DNA of 51,504 nt. It comes from an uncultured beta proteobacterium (GTDB taxonomy: Bacteria; Pseudomonadota; Gammaproteobacteria; Burkholderiales; Burkholderiaceae_C). The notes below the pieces were generated by a model. It did not search any database and was not told the origin of the DNA. It worked only from the letters and a program-made list of their open reading frames with translations. Each line of letters opens with the position of its first letter. The stretch's first letter is position 1. The position numbers and the translations under genes were made by a program. Below are positions 8,890 through 18,277 of this stretch, in pieces. The stretch covers positions 1 through 51,504 of the forward strand of contig CAIVXG010000182.1 of the NCBI GenBank assembly GCA_903909815.1, in the 5' to 3' direction.

Positions 8890-9686
8890 GAAACGCGCCC
8901 CAGGATCACTTCCAGCACAAAGCGCGAACCGACGTAGCCCAGCAGCAGCAATCCGGCACCCGTATAGAGCACGCGAATCGCCTTGCGCCCGCGCCAACCG
9001 AAGCGCTGACGTCCTACAAGCAGGCAAGCGAAGGTGCACCAGGAGAGCAGCGAAAAAATGGTTTTATGATCCCATTTCCAGCCGCTGCCGCCATAGAGCT
9101 TCTCACCAAAAAACCATCCTGCCAACAGCGTTGCGGTGAGCAAGATAAAACCCGCCAGCACAAAGCGAAATGTGAGCCGTTCCAGCGTGAGCAAAGGTAT
9201 GCCAGCGTTGGGGTCCTCAGCCAGACGGATCTGCCTTTCGGCCCGGGTCATGAGCCAGGCGTGTACCACGGCCGCAGCAAACAGGCCATACGACGCGAGG
9301 CCCAAAGCCCAATGCAGGGGCAACCACGGCGACGCCGCTGGATGGAGCGCTGTGCCGGGAAAAAACAGCGCCATCAGTACGGCTGCCGCGCCCAGCCCGG
9401 CCAGCGCCCATCGCGCCTGCAGATTGGGGAAACGATGGCTCTCCACCGCGTACACCGTCAGCACCAGCCAGGCTGTGAACGACAAGGCCGGCGCAAAACC
9501 AAAGCGCGGTGGATCGCCCAGTACGCCCATGCCCAGCACACAGCCGTGCACCAGCCAGGCTGCGATCAGCGCCACATGCGCCGCGGACGGGCTCAAACGA
9601 TAGCCCGCGACCGCAGGCACCGCGTAGGCGATCGCGGCGATGGCAGACAGGAGAACGGTCAGCTCTGTGGCACTGGCTAAAATCAT
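8886..9686 (-). CDS. CcsA/YpjD-type cytochrome c assembly-like inner membrane protein
   Basis: The protein has 266 residues and about eight hydrophobic segments. It bears the family signature GSGWKWDHKTIFSLLSW, equivalent to the tryptophan-rich heme-handling region of CcsA/CcmC proteins, with a nearby conserved His. True CcsA works with CcsB in heme delivery for c-type cytochromes. The shorter YpjD/CorE-type homologues next to ffh in proteobacteria have a less certain role, so heme transport is an inference. It is the first gene of the ccsA / PP0621 / pilS / pilR / ampD run and diverges from ffh, with about 140 bp between the starts for both promoters. Confidence 0.88.
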   Translation of the reverse strand: MILASATELTVLLSAIAAIAYAVPAVAGYRLSPSAAHVALIAAWLVHGCVLGMGVLGDPPRFGFAPALSFTAWLVLTVYAVESHRFPNLQARWALAGLGAAAVLMALFFPGTALHPAASPWLPLHWALGLASYGLFAAAVVHAWLMTRAERQIRLAEDPNAGIPLLTLERLTFRFVLAGFILLTATLLAGWFFGEKLYGGSGWKWDHKTIFSLLSWCTFACLLVGRQRFGWRGRKAIRVLYTGAGLLLLGYVGSRFVLEVILGRVS

Positions 9687-9829
9687 GACTACAGTTTAAC
9701 GTCAAAGAACTCACTTGCATGGCTCGGTGCGCGTCACCGTCGTTCCATGAAAGTCAGCGCTTGACGCTTTGCACTTTGCCAGCATTCCTTGGCATTCAAC
9801 CAGGGTCCCGGTGTTCGGGACACAGCTCC

Positions 9830-11203
9830 ATGGCCTCCGCTCTTTCCGACAAACTTTCCCGCCTGGTCAAACACATCAGCGGCCAGGCGCGCATCACCGA
9901 ATCCAACGTGGCCGACATGCTGCGCGAAGTGCGCATGGCGTTGCTGGAGGCAGACGTGGCGCTGCCCGTGGTGCGCGACTTTATCGCGCGCGTGAAGGAC
10001 AAGGCACTGGGCCAGGAAGTGCTGGGCTCGCTCTCGCCGGGTCAGGCCCTGGTGGGCATCGTGAACCGTGAACTCGCCGCCACCATGGGACAAGGCGTCG
10101 CCGACATCAACCTGGCGGCGCAGCCACCGGCCGTGATCCTGATGGCGGGCCTGCAGGGCGCGGGCAAGACCACCACCACGGCCAAGTTGGCCAAGCACCT
10201 GATCGAGAAGCGCAAGAAGAAGGTGCTCACAGTCTCGGGCGACGTGTACCGACCGGCTGCGATCGAACAGCTCAAGGTGGTGACGGCCCAGGCCGGCGCC
10301 GAATGGTTTCCCAGTTCGCCCGATCAAAAGCCGCTGGACATCGCTCGTGCCGCACTCGACTACGCACGCAAACATTTCTTTGACGTGCTGCTGGTGGACA
10401 CCGCCGGGCGCCTGGCCATCGACGAAGCGCTGATGCAGGAAATCAAGTCGTTGCACGAAGTGCTCAATCCGGTGGAAACGCTGTTCGTGGTGGACGCGAT
10501 GCAGGGCCAGGACGCGATCAATACAGCCAAGGCGTTCAAGGACGCACTGCCGCTCACCGGCATCATCCTGACCAAGCTCGACGGCGACTCGCGCGGCGGC
10601 GCCGCGCTCTCGGTGCGTCAGGTGACGGGCGCGCCGATCAAGTTCGCCGGCACCTCGGAAAAGATCGACGGGCTGGAAGTTTTCGACGCTGAACGCCATG
10701 CCGGTCGCATCCTGGGCATGGGCGACATTCTGGCGCTGGTGGAGCAGGTCACGGCCGGCGTCAACGTGGAGGCGGCACAAAAATTGGCGGCCAAGGTCAA
10801 GAGCGGTGCGGCGTTCGACCTGAACGATTTCCTGAGCCAGATCCAGCAGATGAAAAGCATGGGCGGCCTCTCCAGCCTTTTGGAAAAACTGCCCGCCGCG
10901 ATGGCTGCCAAGGCCGGTCAGGTCGACATGGATCGCGCAGAAAAAGACATACGCCGCAAGGAAGGCATCATCCACAGCATGACGCCGCTGGAACGGCGCA
11001 AGCCCGAACTCATCAAGGCCACGCGCAAACGGCGCATCGCCGGTGGCGCCGGTGTGCACGTGCAGGAGGTGAACCGCATGCTCAAGGAGTTCGAGCAGAT
11101 GCAGGACATGATGAAAAAGATGAAGGGCTCCGGCATGATGAAGATGATGAAGCGCATGGGTGGCATGAAAGGCATGGGCGGCATGCCCGGGATGCCGCGC
11201 TGA
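9830..11203 (+). CDS. ffh: Signal recognition particle protein Ffh (SRP54)
   Basis: This GTPase binds 4.5S RNA and signal sequences, and docks ribosomes to FtsY for co-translational membrane insertion. The N domain (MASALSDKLSRLVKHISG) is followed by the G domain with P-loop GLQGAGKTTTTAKLA, DVYRPAAIEQL, the DTAGRL motif and TKLDGDSRGGAALS. The C-terminal M domain ends in a methionine-rich tail (MMKKMKGSGMMKMMKRMG). Its 457 residues match the family. The start at 9830 was chosen because MASAL-DKLSRLVK is the usual N-terminus; the frame opens upstream at 9719 without conservation. The ribosome-binding site is weak. The 90 bp to the convergent efflux gene show no clear terminator. Confidence 0.97.
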   Translation: MASALSDKLSRLVKHISGQARITESNVADMLREVRMALLEADVALPVVRDFIARVKDKALGQEVLGSLSPGQALVGIVNRELAATMGQGVADINLAAQPPAVILMAGLQGAGKTTTTAKLAKHLIEKRKKKVLTVSGDVYRPAAIEQLKVVTAQAGAEWFPSSPDQKPLDIARAALDYARKHFFDVLLVDTAGRLAIDEALMQEIKSLHEVLNPVETLFVVDAMQGQDAINTAKAFKDALPLTGIILTKLDGDSRGGAALSVRQVTGAPIKFAGTSEKIDGLEVFDAERHAGRILGMGDILALVEQVTAGVNVEAAQKLAAKVKSGAAFDLNDFLSQIQQMKSMGGLSSLLEKLPAAMAAKAGQVDMDRAEKDIRRKEGIIHSMTPLERRKPELIKATRKRRIAGGAGVHVQEVNRMLKEFEQMQDMMKKMKGSGMMKMMKRMGGMKGMGGMPGMPR

Positions 11204-11293
11204 CCTTCAGGCTCCGGCTGCAAAGGCGACCATGTCATGAACGTGCGTTCTGGCAACTGAACGGCTGAACCGCGCTGTTCCTTTCAGACACGC

Positions 11294-12694
11294 CTAAGGC
11301 GTAGCAGACGCAACACCGCCGCCCAGGGTTTTGTACAGCGCGACCTGGTTTTGCAGATACGCCAGTTGGGTCGTCACCACGGCCTGCTCCACCGTAAAGA
11401 GCGAACGTTGGGCATCGAGCCAATCGAGTTGACTGGCCGCGCCGTGTGCCAAGCGCAGCTCGGTCAGGCCAAAGCGCGCCGACTCCGCCACGGCTTGAGC
11501 CTGCTGAGCCTGTACCTGTTCGGTCAGGGTGTCGCGGCCGGCCAGGGCATCGGCGACTTCCCTGAACGCGCTCTGAATGGCCTTCTCGTACTGCGCCACC
11601 GCGATGTCCCGGCCTGACTTGGCGGCATCCAGGCCAGCTTGATTGCGGCCTGCGTCAAACAACGGCATGAGCAATTGCGGAGCCTGGGTGAAGCCCCAAG
11701 TTCCACCCTGTAGCAACCCGCTCAGGGCGTTGCTGGCCGAACCGGCACCCACGGTCAGGGAGATACGCGGGAAGAAGGCAGCGCGAGCGGCGCCGATATT
11801 GGCGTTGGCCGCGATCAACTGAGCCTCGGCCTGCCGGATGTCAGGGCGCGCAGTGAGCAAGTCCGAGGGTGCTCCTGCAGGCAGTTCCGCCAGTTTGAGC
11901 TGCGCCAGCGAGACCTCGGACAGATGGGCGCGCGCATCCTCAGGCAGCGCCTGACCCAGCAGCAACGTCAGGGCATTTTCATCCAGCGCGCGCTGGCGCT
12001 GTTGCTGTGCCAGCGTCACGCGCGCCGCCTCGCGCAACGACTGCGCCTGGCGCAAATCGAGATCCGAGGCCGCACCATGGTCAAAGCGCAATTGTGTCAG
12101 GCGCAGCGAATCTTCGCGTGTGGTCAGCGTGCGTTTGGACAGCGCGAGCAGTTCCCGGTCAGCGACCAGGCCCAGCCAGGCTTGCGCCACGCTTGCCACC
12201 AGACTGATCTGAGCGGTGCGGCTGCCCTCTTGCGAAGCCAGGTACTGGGACAATGCCTGCTCCTTGAGGCTGGCGACCCGTCCGAAGAAATCCAGCTCGT
12301 AGGAAGTGATCACCAATCCCGCGCTGTCGACGCTGACGTACTTGCCGGTGCCGGTGGGCGAACGGGACCCTGCCAGCGCCGCATTCACCGTGGGCAACTG
12401 ATCGGCGCGTTTCAGCCCGAGTTGCGCGCGCGCCTGCTCGATGTTGAGCACGGCCATGCGCAGGTCGCGGTTGTTGGCAATCGCGATGGCTATCAGTTGG
12501 CGCAGCGAGGCATCGCTGAAAAACTGCTGCCAGGCCAGGTCGGTCGCGGCCTTGCCGCTAGCGGGCGCGTTGCCGGGCCACTGCGCTGCCACCGGCGCGG
12601 CGGGCCGCTCGTAGGTGGGGATGAAGCTGCAGCCGCTCAAGGCCATGGCCGCTGCCAGTGGCGCGAGTCGGAGGACAAATTTATTCATGTTCAT
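11294..12694 (-). CDS. RND efflux outer-membrane channel lipoprotein (OprM/NodT family)
   Basis: This TolC-like trimeric channel is the exit duct of the tripartite pump encoded just upstream. The precursor has about 466 residues with a lipoprotein signal (MALSGC lipobox) and then FIPTYERPAAP, typical of OprM/OprN. Two repeated OEP domains follow, rich in Ala/Gln/Leu helices, with the inter-repeat PEDARAHLSEVSL region. ATG 12694 or ATG 12688 can start it. The AGGAG site is better spaced for 12688, while 12694 fits an in-frame MNMN start. Both lie inside the end of the pump gene (8-14 nt overlap), showing coupling. Substrates cannot be read from the sequence. Confidence 0.93.
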   Translation of the reverse strand: MNMNKFVLRLAPLAAAMALSGCSFIPTYERPAAPVAAQWPGNAPASGKAATDLAWQQFFSDASLRQLIAIAIANNRDLRMAVLNIEQARAQLGLKRADQLPTVNAALAGSRSPTGTGKYVSVDSAGLVITSYELDFFGRVASLKEQALSQYLASQEGSRTAQISLVASVAQAWLGLVADRELLALSKRTLTTREDSLRLTQLRFDHGAASDLDLRQAQSLREAARVTLAQQQRQRALDENALTLLLGQALPEDARAHLSEVSLAQLKLAELPAGAPSDLLTARPDIRQAEAQLIAANANIGAARAAFFPRISLTVGAGSASNALSGLLQGGTWGFTQAPQLLMPLFDAGRNQAGLDAAKSGRDIAVAQYEKAIQSAFREVADALAGRDTLTEQVQAQQAQAVAESARFGLTELRLAHGAASQLDWLDAQRSLFTVEQAVVTTQLAYLQNQVALYKTLGGGVASATP

Positions 12695-15600
12695 GCTCTC
12701 CTGCCTGGTGGCCGTGGGCGGCATCGAATTGGCGTTGGCGCTCGCTGCCCTTGAACAGGGTGCGCACCACCACGAAGAAGATGGGGACGAACACCACCGC
12801 CAGCGTGGTGCCGGTGAGGATACCGCCGATGACACCGGTGCCGATGGCGCGCTGGCTGGCCGAGCCCGCGCCGGTGGAAATCGCCAACGGCAACACGCCC
12901 AAGGTGAAGGCGAGCGAGGTCATGACGATCGGTCGGAATCGCATGTGCGCCGCCGCCAGCGCCGACTCGATCACGCCCTTGCCCTGGGCCTGCAGGTCCT
13001 TGGCAAACTCGATGATCAGGATCGCATTTTTCGCCGACAGGCCGATGATGGTGATGAGTCCCACCTGAAAGTAGACGTCGTTGGCATAGCCGCGCAGCAG
13101 TGTCGCCAGCAGCACGCCCAGCACGCCCAGCGGCACCACCAGAATCACCGACAGCGGAATGGTCCAGCTCTCGTACAGGGCGGCCAGGCTCAGGAAAACG
13201 GCCAGAATGGCGAAGGCGTAGACGGTCGTGGCCTGCGAGCCCGCGATCTTTTCCTCGCGCGACAAGCCGGTCCACTCGTAGCCAAAGCCCTGCGGCAATT
13301 GCGCTGCGAGCCGCGCCATCTCATCCATGGCTGCGCCCGAACTGTAGCCGGGTGCGGCACTGCCGCTGAGGCGCATGGCCGGGTAGCCGTTGTAGCGGAT
13401 GGTCTGCATCGCGCCCGTGATCCAGCGCGTGCTGGCAAAGGCCGACAGCGGCACGGCTTGACCCTTGGCATTGAGCAGGTTCAAGCGCAGCAGATCGTCG
13501 GGCTGCATGCGCGCCGGCGCATCGGCTTGCACCACCACCCGCTGCAGGCGCCCGGCGTTGGGGAAGTCGTTGACATAAGCCGAGCCCAACGCCGTGGAAA
13601 TCAGTTCGTTGATCGCCGCGTAGTTCACGCCCAAGGCGCTGGCCTTGTCGCGATCGATGTCCACCTGCAACTGGGGCGCATCCTCGAGACCGTCCGGACG
13701 CACCTGCGTCACGACCTTGCTTTGCGCCGCCATGCCCAGCAGTTGATTGCGCGCCGCCAGCAGGGCGTCGTGGCCCATCCCGGCGCGGTCCTGCAGCCTC
13801 ATGCTGAAGCCCGAGGCGGTTCCCAACTCGGAAATGGCGGGCGGACTCAGGGGGTAAATGAAGGCGTCGTGCACGCCCATGAGCGCACCAAAGGCGCGAC
13901 CGGCCACGGCCTGGGCTGAATGCTCAGGTCCGGTGCGCGTATCCCAATCCTTGAGCGTGATGAAGGCCAGCGCGGCGTTCTGCCCCAGGCCGGAGAAGCT
14001 GAATCCCAGCACGCTCACCATCTCCTGCACCTCGGGTTGCTGCAGGATGAAGCCTTCGACCTGCTGCATAACGGACAGCGTGCGCGCCTGCGTCGCACCC
14101 GGCGGCAGTTGCACATTCACCAGCATCGTGCCCTGGTCTTCGTTGGGCAGGAACGAGGTTGGCAAGCGCACGTAGACCACGGCCGCTGCAGCCACGATCA
14201 CCCCGTAGATGACAAGGTAGCGCGCGGCGTGCGGCAGCACCCGTGCCACACCGCGCTCGTAGTTCCGGGCGGTCTTGCTGAAGCCCCGGTTGAACCAGCC
14301 GAAGAAGCCGGTCTTGGCGTGGTGATGACCGGCCTCGACGGGTTTGAGCAGCGTAGCGCACAGCGCCGGCGTGAGCGACAGCGCGAGGAAGGCGGAGAAG
14401 GCAATCGAGGTGCCCATCACGGCCGCAAACTGGCGGTAGATGTTGCCCACCGAACCGCTGAAAAACGCCAGCGGAACGAACACCGAAATCAGCACCACCG
14501 TCACGCCGATGATGGCGCCGGAGATCTGGCCCATGGCCTTGCGCGTGGCCACGACAGGGGCGAGGCCCTCCTCGCTCATGATGCGTTCCACGTTCTCAAC
14601 CACCACGATCGCGTCGTCCACCACGATGCCGATCACCAGCACCATGCCGAACATGGTCAGCACGTTGATGGAGAAACCCAAAGCCAGCAGCGTGGCGAAG
14701 GTGCCCAGCAGCGCCACCGGCACCACGATCGTCGGGATGATGGTGTAGCGGAAATTCTGCAGGAACAGGAACATCACCAGGAACACCAGCGCCACGGCGA
14801 TCACCAGCGTCTCTGCCACCTGGCGAATCGAGATGCTCACGAAACGCGAACTGTCGTAGGGGATGTTCCACTTCATGCCGCGCGGAAAATAGCGTTCCAG
14901 CTCGCTCATCTTGGCGCGAATCGCCTTCGCCGTGGCCAGCGCATTGCCCGTAGGCGAGAGCTGCACGCCCACGCCGGTGGAGGGTTTGCCGTTCAGGCGG
15001 GCCGAGGGTGAATAGCTTTGCGCGCCGAGTTCGATGCGCGCCACGTCCTTCAGGCGCACAGCCGAACCGTCGGCATTGGCGCGCAGCACCACCGCGCCAA
15101 ACTGGGCCACGTTGGCGAGCTGGCCGTTCACCACCACGGTGGCCGATATGCCCTGACCCGCGACGTTGGGCAGGGCGCCCATTTCACCGGCGGACACCTG
15201 CGCGTTCTGGGCGCGAATGGCGGCGCTCACGTCGGCGGCGGAGAGGTTGTAGCTCAGCAGCTTGGCCGGGTCGATCCAGATGCGCATGGCGCGCTCGGTG
15301 CCGAACAACTGGGCCTGGCCCACACCAGGAACGCGCTGCAACTCGGGCAGCACATTGCGCGCTGCATAGTCGCCCAGCGCTACCGGGTCCCAGGCCGGAT
15401 CGTCGGACGAGATGATGGTGAAGAGCAGGAAATTGGTGCGCGACTTGTCCACGCGCACGCCCTGCTGCGTCACCACCGAGGGCAGGCGCGGCGTGGCGCG
15501 CGACAAACGGTTTTGCACGTCCACCTGCGCCAGATCGGCGTTGGAGCCGGGCTCAAAGCTGAGCGTGATGCTGCCCGAGCCGTCGGCCTGTGCCACCGAC

Positions 15601-15836
15601 TCCATGTAGATCAGACCGGGCGAGCCGTTCATTTCACGCTCGATCACGGCCAGCACGCTGTCTTCCAGCGTCTTGGCCGAAGCGCCCGGATAGACCGCAG
15701 ACACCACGATCGAGGGCGGCGCCACCGGCGGGTACTGCGCAATCGGCAGTTGCGTGATCGAGACCGCCCCCGCAACGATGATGAAGAGCGCGATCACCCA
15801 CGCAAAGATGGGGCGCTCGATGAAGAATTTCGCCAT
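12681..15836 (-). CDS. RND multidrug efflux permease, HAE1 family (AcrB/MexB-like)
   Basis: This is a proton-driven inner-membrane pump of 1051 residues, the normal length for AcrB/MexB. The N-terminus MAKFFIERPIFAWVIAL is diagnostic of HAE1 pumps. The TM4 proton-relay aspartates are in GIVVDDAIVVVENVERIM, and a second repeat carries the usual GLITIIGLSAKNAILIIEF segment. The two large periplasmic loops are present. The gene follows the adaptor by 12 nt and overlaps the channel gene, giving the standard adaptor-pump-channel order. The C-terminal tail is His/Glu rich (AAHGHQAGEHEHE). No regulator gene is adjacent, so control is unknown. Confidence 0.95.
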   Translation of the reverse strand: MAKFFIERPIFAWVIALFIIVAGAVSITQLPIAQYPPVAPPSIVVSAVYPGASAKTLEDSVLAVIEREMNGSPGLIYMESVAQADGSGSITLSFEPGSNADLAQVDVQNRLSRATPRLPSVVTQQGVRVDKSRTNFLLFTIISSDDPAWDPVALGDYAARNVLPELQRVPGVGQAQLFGTERAMRIWIDPAKLLSYNLSAADVSAAIRAQNAQVSAGEMGALPNVAGQGISATVVVNGQLANVAQFGAVVLRANADGSAVRLKDVARIELGAQSYSPSARLNGKPSTGVGVQLSPTGNALATAKAIRAKMSELERYFPRGMKWNIPYDSSRFVSISIRQVAETLVIAVALVFLVMFLFLQNFRYTIIPTIVVPVALLGTFATLLALGFSINVLTMFGMVLVIGIVVDDAIVVVENVERIMSEEGLAPVVATRKAMGQISGAIIGVTVVLISVFVPLAFFSGSVGNIYRQFAAVMGTSIAFSAFLALSLTPALCATLLKPVEAGHHHAKTGFFGWFNRGFSKTARNYERGVARVLPHAARYLVIYGVIVAAAAVVYVRLPTSFLPNEDQGTMLVNVQLPPGATQARTLSVMQQVEGFILQQPEVQEMVSVLGFSFSGLGQNAALAFITLKDWDTRTGPEHSAQAVAGRAFGALMGVHDAFIYPLSPPAISELGTASGFSMRLQDRAGMGHDALLAARNQLLGMAAQSKVVTQVRPDGLEDAPQLQVDIDRDKASALGVNYAAINELISTALGSAYVNDFPNAGRLQRVVVQADAPARMQPDDLLRLNLLNAKGQAVPLSAFASTRWITGAMQTIRYNGYPAMRLSGSAAPGYSSGAAMDEMARLAAQLPQGFGYEWTGLSREEKIAGSQATTVYAFAILAVFLSLAALYESWTIPLSVILVVPLGVLGVLLATLLRGYANDVYFQVGLITIIGLSAKNAILIIEFAKDLQAQGKGVIESALAAAHMRFRPIVMTSLAFTLGVLPLAISTGAGSASQRAIGTGVIGGILTGTTLAVVFVPIFFVVVRTLFKGSERQRQFDAAHGHQAGEHEHE

Positions 15837-15848
15837 GGTTGGGGCTCC

Positions 15849-17087
15849 TTAGCGCGCCGCGCTGGCCGCGCTTGCTGCTGGCGTGGCCGGCTTGGCGCCG
15901 GGCACGAGCCAGGGCACGGCCTTTACCGGCGCGTCGCCCCGCAGCTTCTGGAAGCCATCGACCATCACCTGTTCACCGGCCTTCAAACCGTCCAGGATCA
16001 CCCAGTTGCTGCCCTGCTGTGCACCCACCTTCACTGGGCGCGGCGCCACCTTGCCGTCGGCGCCCACTACCAGCACCGTGTCGCCCTGGGCCGAGCGCGT
16101 CACCGCCTGCTGCGGCAGCGCGATGGCGTTGCTCGCCTGCGACTGTTCCAGTTGCACGCGCACATACAGGCCGGGCAACAGGGTGTCTCCGGGGTTGGGC
16201 ACCTCGGCGCGCAGCGTGATCTGGCCGCTGGTGCTGTCCACGCTCAGGTCGGAAAACAGCAGCTTGGCCGCGCGCGGATAAACGCTGCCGTCCTCCAGCA
16301 GCAGGCGCACGCTCGCGGCCTGGTTGCCGCTGGCGCGTTTGAGTTGCCCGCTCTCCAGCGCGCGGCGCAGCTTCATCACGTCGGCGGCACTTTGCGTGAA
16401 GTTGATGTACATCGGATCGGTCTGCTGGATCAGCGCCAGCGGCGTGGCCTCGCCTTGTCCAACCAGGGCGCCCACGGTCGCGAGTTCGCGCCCGATGTGG
16501 CCGGTGATGGGCGCCGTGACACTGGCGTAGTTCAAATTGATGCCAGCTGTCTGCAGCGCAGCCTTGGCTGCAGCCACATCGGCCTCGGCCTGCTTTTGTG
16601 CCGCCTGGGCGTTCACAAACTCCTGCTCGCTGATGGCCTTGGCCTGCACCAGGGGCTGGTAGCGCGCGGCCTGGGCTGCGGCCTGCGTCAGATTGGCCTG
16701 TGCCTTGGCCAGACTTGCCTGCGCGCTGGCCAAGGCGGCCTGATACGGGGCCGCATCAATCAGAAACAGCACCTGACCCGCCTGGACGATGCTGCCTTCG
16801 CGAAACAGGCGCTGCGTCACGATCCCCGCGGCGCGGGCTCGCACCTGGGCCACGCGCGAGGCCTCCAGTCGCCCTGGCAGTTCGGTCACCAAACCCAGGG
16901 TGCCGGGCGCAACGGTGACGACGCCGACCTCGGCTGGCGGCATGCCGCCTCCTGGCGCCGATGGCGCAGCGCTCTGACCGCAGCCCGCGAGCAGGGCGAT
17001 GCAGCCGATGGCGCTCAAGGCGAGGCTGAGACGGGAACGCGACAGAAAAGCAGCGCCGGCGGCAGGTCGGTTGAAAGGAAAACGCAT
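15849..17087 (-). CDS. RND efflux periplasmic adaptor lipoprotein (AcrA/MexA-like)
   Basis: This membrane-fusion protein of 412 residues links pump and outer-membrane channel. An N-terminal lipoprotein signal ends in the LLAGC lipobox, followed by a Gly/Pro/Ser linker. The order barrel-lipoyl-hairpin-lipoyl-barrel is visible: the first lipoyl half near TELPGRLEASRVAQVRAR, a long alpha-hairpin rich in AQASLAKAQANL, and the return half YASVTAPITGHIGRELATVG. It is the first gene of the efflux operon. Its promoter should lie between 17088 and 17243, where the minus strand has a possible -10 (TAAAAT) but no convincing -35 or operator. Confidence 0.94.
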   Translation of the reverse strand: MRFPFNRPAAGAAFLSRSRLSLALSAIGCIALLAGCGQSAAPSAPGGGMPPAEVGVVTVAPGTLGLVTELPGRLEASRVAQVRARAAGIVTQRLFREGSIVQAGQVLFLIDAAPYQAALASAQASLAKAQANLTQAAAQAARYQPLVQAKAISEQEFVNAQAAQKQAEADVAAAKAALQTAGINLNYASVTAPITGHIGRELATVGALVGQGEATPLALIQQTDPMYINFTQSAADVMKLRRALESGQLKRASGNQAASVRLLLEDGSVYPRAAKLLFSDLSVDSTSGQITLRAEVPNPGDTLLPGLYVRVQLEQSQASNAIALPQQAVTRSAQGDTVLVVGADGKVAPRPVKVGAQQGSNWVILDGLKAGEQVMVDGFQKLRGDAPVKAVPWLVPGAKPATPAASAASAAR

Positions 17088-17243
17088 GTTGTGGTTCCAG
17101 AAGGGCGGCAGTTCGGGGGCATGTGCCGCGCAGTGATGAAGGAGTGCATTTTAGGGAGTGCCCAGAGTTCTCATCGATCGTGTGGTCTAAAGGTCAGTGT
17201 GCGATCACGCGCGCCGCGTCCGAGGATCGGCTGCCACGGCTTG

Positions 17244-17897
17244 TTACGCCGCAGCTTCGTACTGCACCAGCCAGTAGAAGTCGAGCGCCAAATAGCGAAC
17301 GTTCGTCGCAACCGACACGAGGTCGGACAGAAGTTCGTCCTGTGTTGGGAAATTTTTGAGCACCTCATAGACAGAACCGTTCGACAGTTGCCGCCGCTGG
17401 TAAGTATCGCCATGCGACGATTTTCGGCTGATGGGGGTACTGCTTCCAGCGACATGCAGATTGTCCAGCAGCACGACCTTCGCGCCTGGCTTAAGGCGCG
17501 CGTGCAGCGAGGCCAGGAACTCGGCAACCTTATGGCGCGGCAGGTGCGACCACCAGAAGCCCGCAAAAGCAGCATCAAATGAACCCAGGCCGTGCGGCAA
17601 GGCCAGGGCGTCTGCCACTTGGAATGAAACCCGCTCGGGGGCAAGCGCTTTGGCGCGAGCGATTGCCAGCGTTTCCTCGGCGAGATCGGTGGCATGAATG
17701 CTGCGAGCTGTTTGGGCAATAGCCTGCGTCCAATAGCCGGTGCCGCACGCCACCTCAAGAACCGATGAGTCACGCAGAAGTTCTGGAACCAAACTCAAAA
17801 GCTGACGCAGGTCCGCCTGGCGCTCGGGCTTGTCGTAGACACGCTCATACTCCGCGGCGCGTGCGGCGTAGTAGGCGTTGGGGTTAGCGCAATGCAT
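17244..17897 (-). CDS. Class I SAM-dependent methyltransferase
   Basis: This soluble methyltransferase has 217 residues. Motif I is SVLEVACGTGYWTQAIA, followed by an acidic residue at the end of strand 2 (HATDLAEE) and motif III-like ALPHGLGSFDAAFAGFWWSHLP. The region is similar in style to methyltransferase_11/25 enzymes. The substrate is not recognisable. The start was placed at ATG 17897 (MHCANPNAYYAARAAEYERVY) because homology-like sequence begins there; the frame stays open to 17960. No strong ribosome-binding site is seen. It stands alone between the efflux operon and the ABC cluster, which lies on the other strand. Confidence 0.82.
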   Translation of the reverse strand: MHCANPNAYYAARAAEYERVYDKPERQADLRQLLSLVPELLRDSSVLEVACGTGYWTQAIAQTARSIHATDLAEETLAIARAKALAPERVSFQVADALALPHGLGSFDAAFAGFWWSHLPRHKVAEFLASLHARLKPGAKVVLLDNLHVAGSSTPISRKSSHGDTYQRRQLSNGSVYEVLKNFPTQDELLSDLVSVATNVRYLALDFYWLVQYEAAA

Positions 17898-17978
17898 CAC
17901 GTTCGATGCAACTGGCGCCGCCGCACGCAGCGCGCAGCGCGCAGGGCACCACCGCCGCACCGTCGTTGGCGCGTCCTG

Positions 17979-18007
17979 TTGACATGGAGGCTAGACAGAA
18001 TCATATG
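17979..18007 (+). promoter_or_regulatory. Candidate sigma-70 promoter for the ABC / LolA-like / barrel cluster
   Basis: A perfect -35 hexamer TTGACA (17979-17984) is followed after 17 bp by CATATG (18002-18007), a poor -10 with three of six matches to TATAAT. It sits in the AT-richer part of the gap and points toward the ABC gene about 270 bp downstream. This is prediction only. Confidence 0.35.
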
Positions 18008-18117
18008 AAGACATGGCCTTCGATTTGCTACGACGAAACCGCCACAATCGGGGCACGAGCAGCGGGAAGCAGGCATGCGTCTGACCTAATGTACATCGCA
18101 AAGTTTGAGGAGGTATT

Positions 18118-18270
18118 TTGGTCATTGCGGTTGAATCTGTGCAGCGAGAGCGCCTGAAACGGATTTCCCCCCTTGGCGCGCTCCAGCTCAAGGGATTGCT
18201 GCCGGTGGCACCACACCGGTGCTGGCACACTGCAGGCTGCAGGCAAGGTTTTCGGCCCTCTCACATCTGA
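18118..18270 (+). CDS. Possible 50-residue leader ORF before the ABC ATPase gene
   Basis: A strong ribosome-binding site (GAGGAGGT, 18107-18114) precedes a TTG codon at 18118. The frame reads MVIAVESVQRERLKRISPLG and continues to a TGA at 18268-18270, seven nucleotides before the ATPase start. The product resembles nothing I know and has no obvious domain. It may be a small gene, a translated leader coupling translation into the ATPase gene (whose own ribosome-binding site is weak), or chance. The short spacing and TTG start keep confidence low. Confidence 0.25.
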   Translation: MVIAVESVQRERLKRISPLGALQLKGLLPVAPHRCWHTAGCRQGFRPSHI

Positions 18271-18277
18271 AAGAATC

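Larger units (their letters stand above)
17898..18277. other. 380-bp intergenic region upstream of the ABC cluster
   Basis: This gap separates the divergent methyltransferase and ABC genes. Its left part is very GC-rich; from about 17985 to 18140 it is more AT-rich than its surroundings. It holds a candidate promoter with a perfect -35 (17979-18007) and a short reading frame with an unusually strong ribosome-binding site (18118-18270). The open frames at 17906-18157 (plus) and 17991-18230 (minus) lack codon bias and ribosome-binding sites and were not called. Confidence 0.6.

Noticed and set aside
8890..9039. Longer start for the PP0621-like protein
   Set aside because: Would lie inside ccsA; the ATGA overlap at 8889 is the normal junction.
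11290..11310. Short ACGCC/GGCGT hairpin at the end of the efflux channel gene
   Set aside because: Only 5 bp with no T-tract and overlapping the stop codon; too weak to call a terminator.
15018..17582. 854-residue plus-strand open frame opposite the efflux genes
   Set aside because: Antisense frame in high-GC sequence; low-complexity His/Arg/Gln-rich translation with no domain, whereas the minus strand encodes a full pump and adaptor.
17906..18230. Small open frames on both strands in the gap before the ABC cluster
   Set aside because: No ribosome-binding site, no coding bias and no recognisable protein features.
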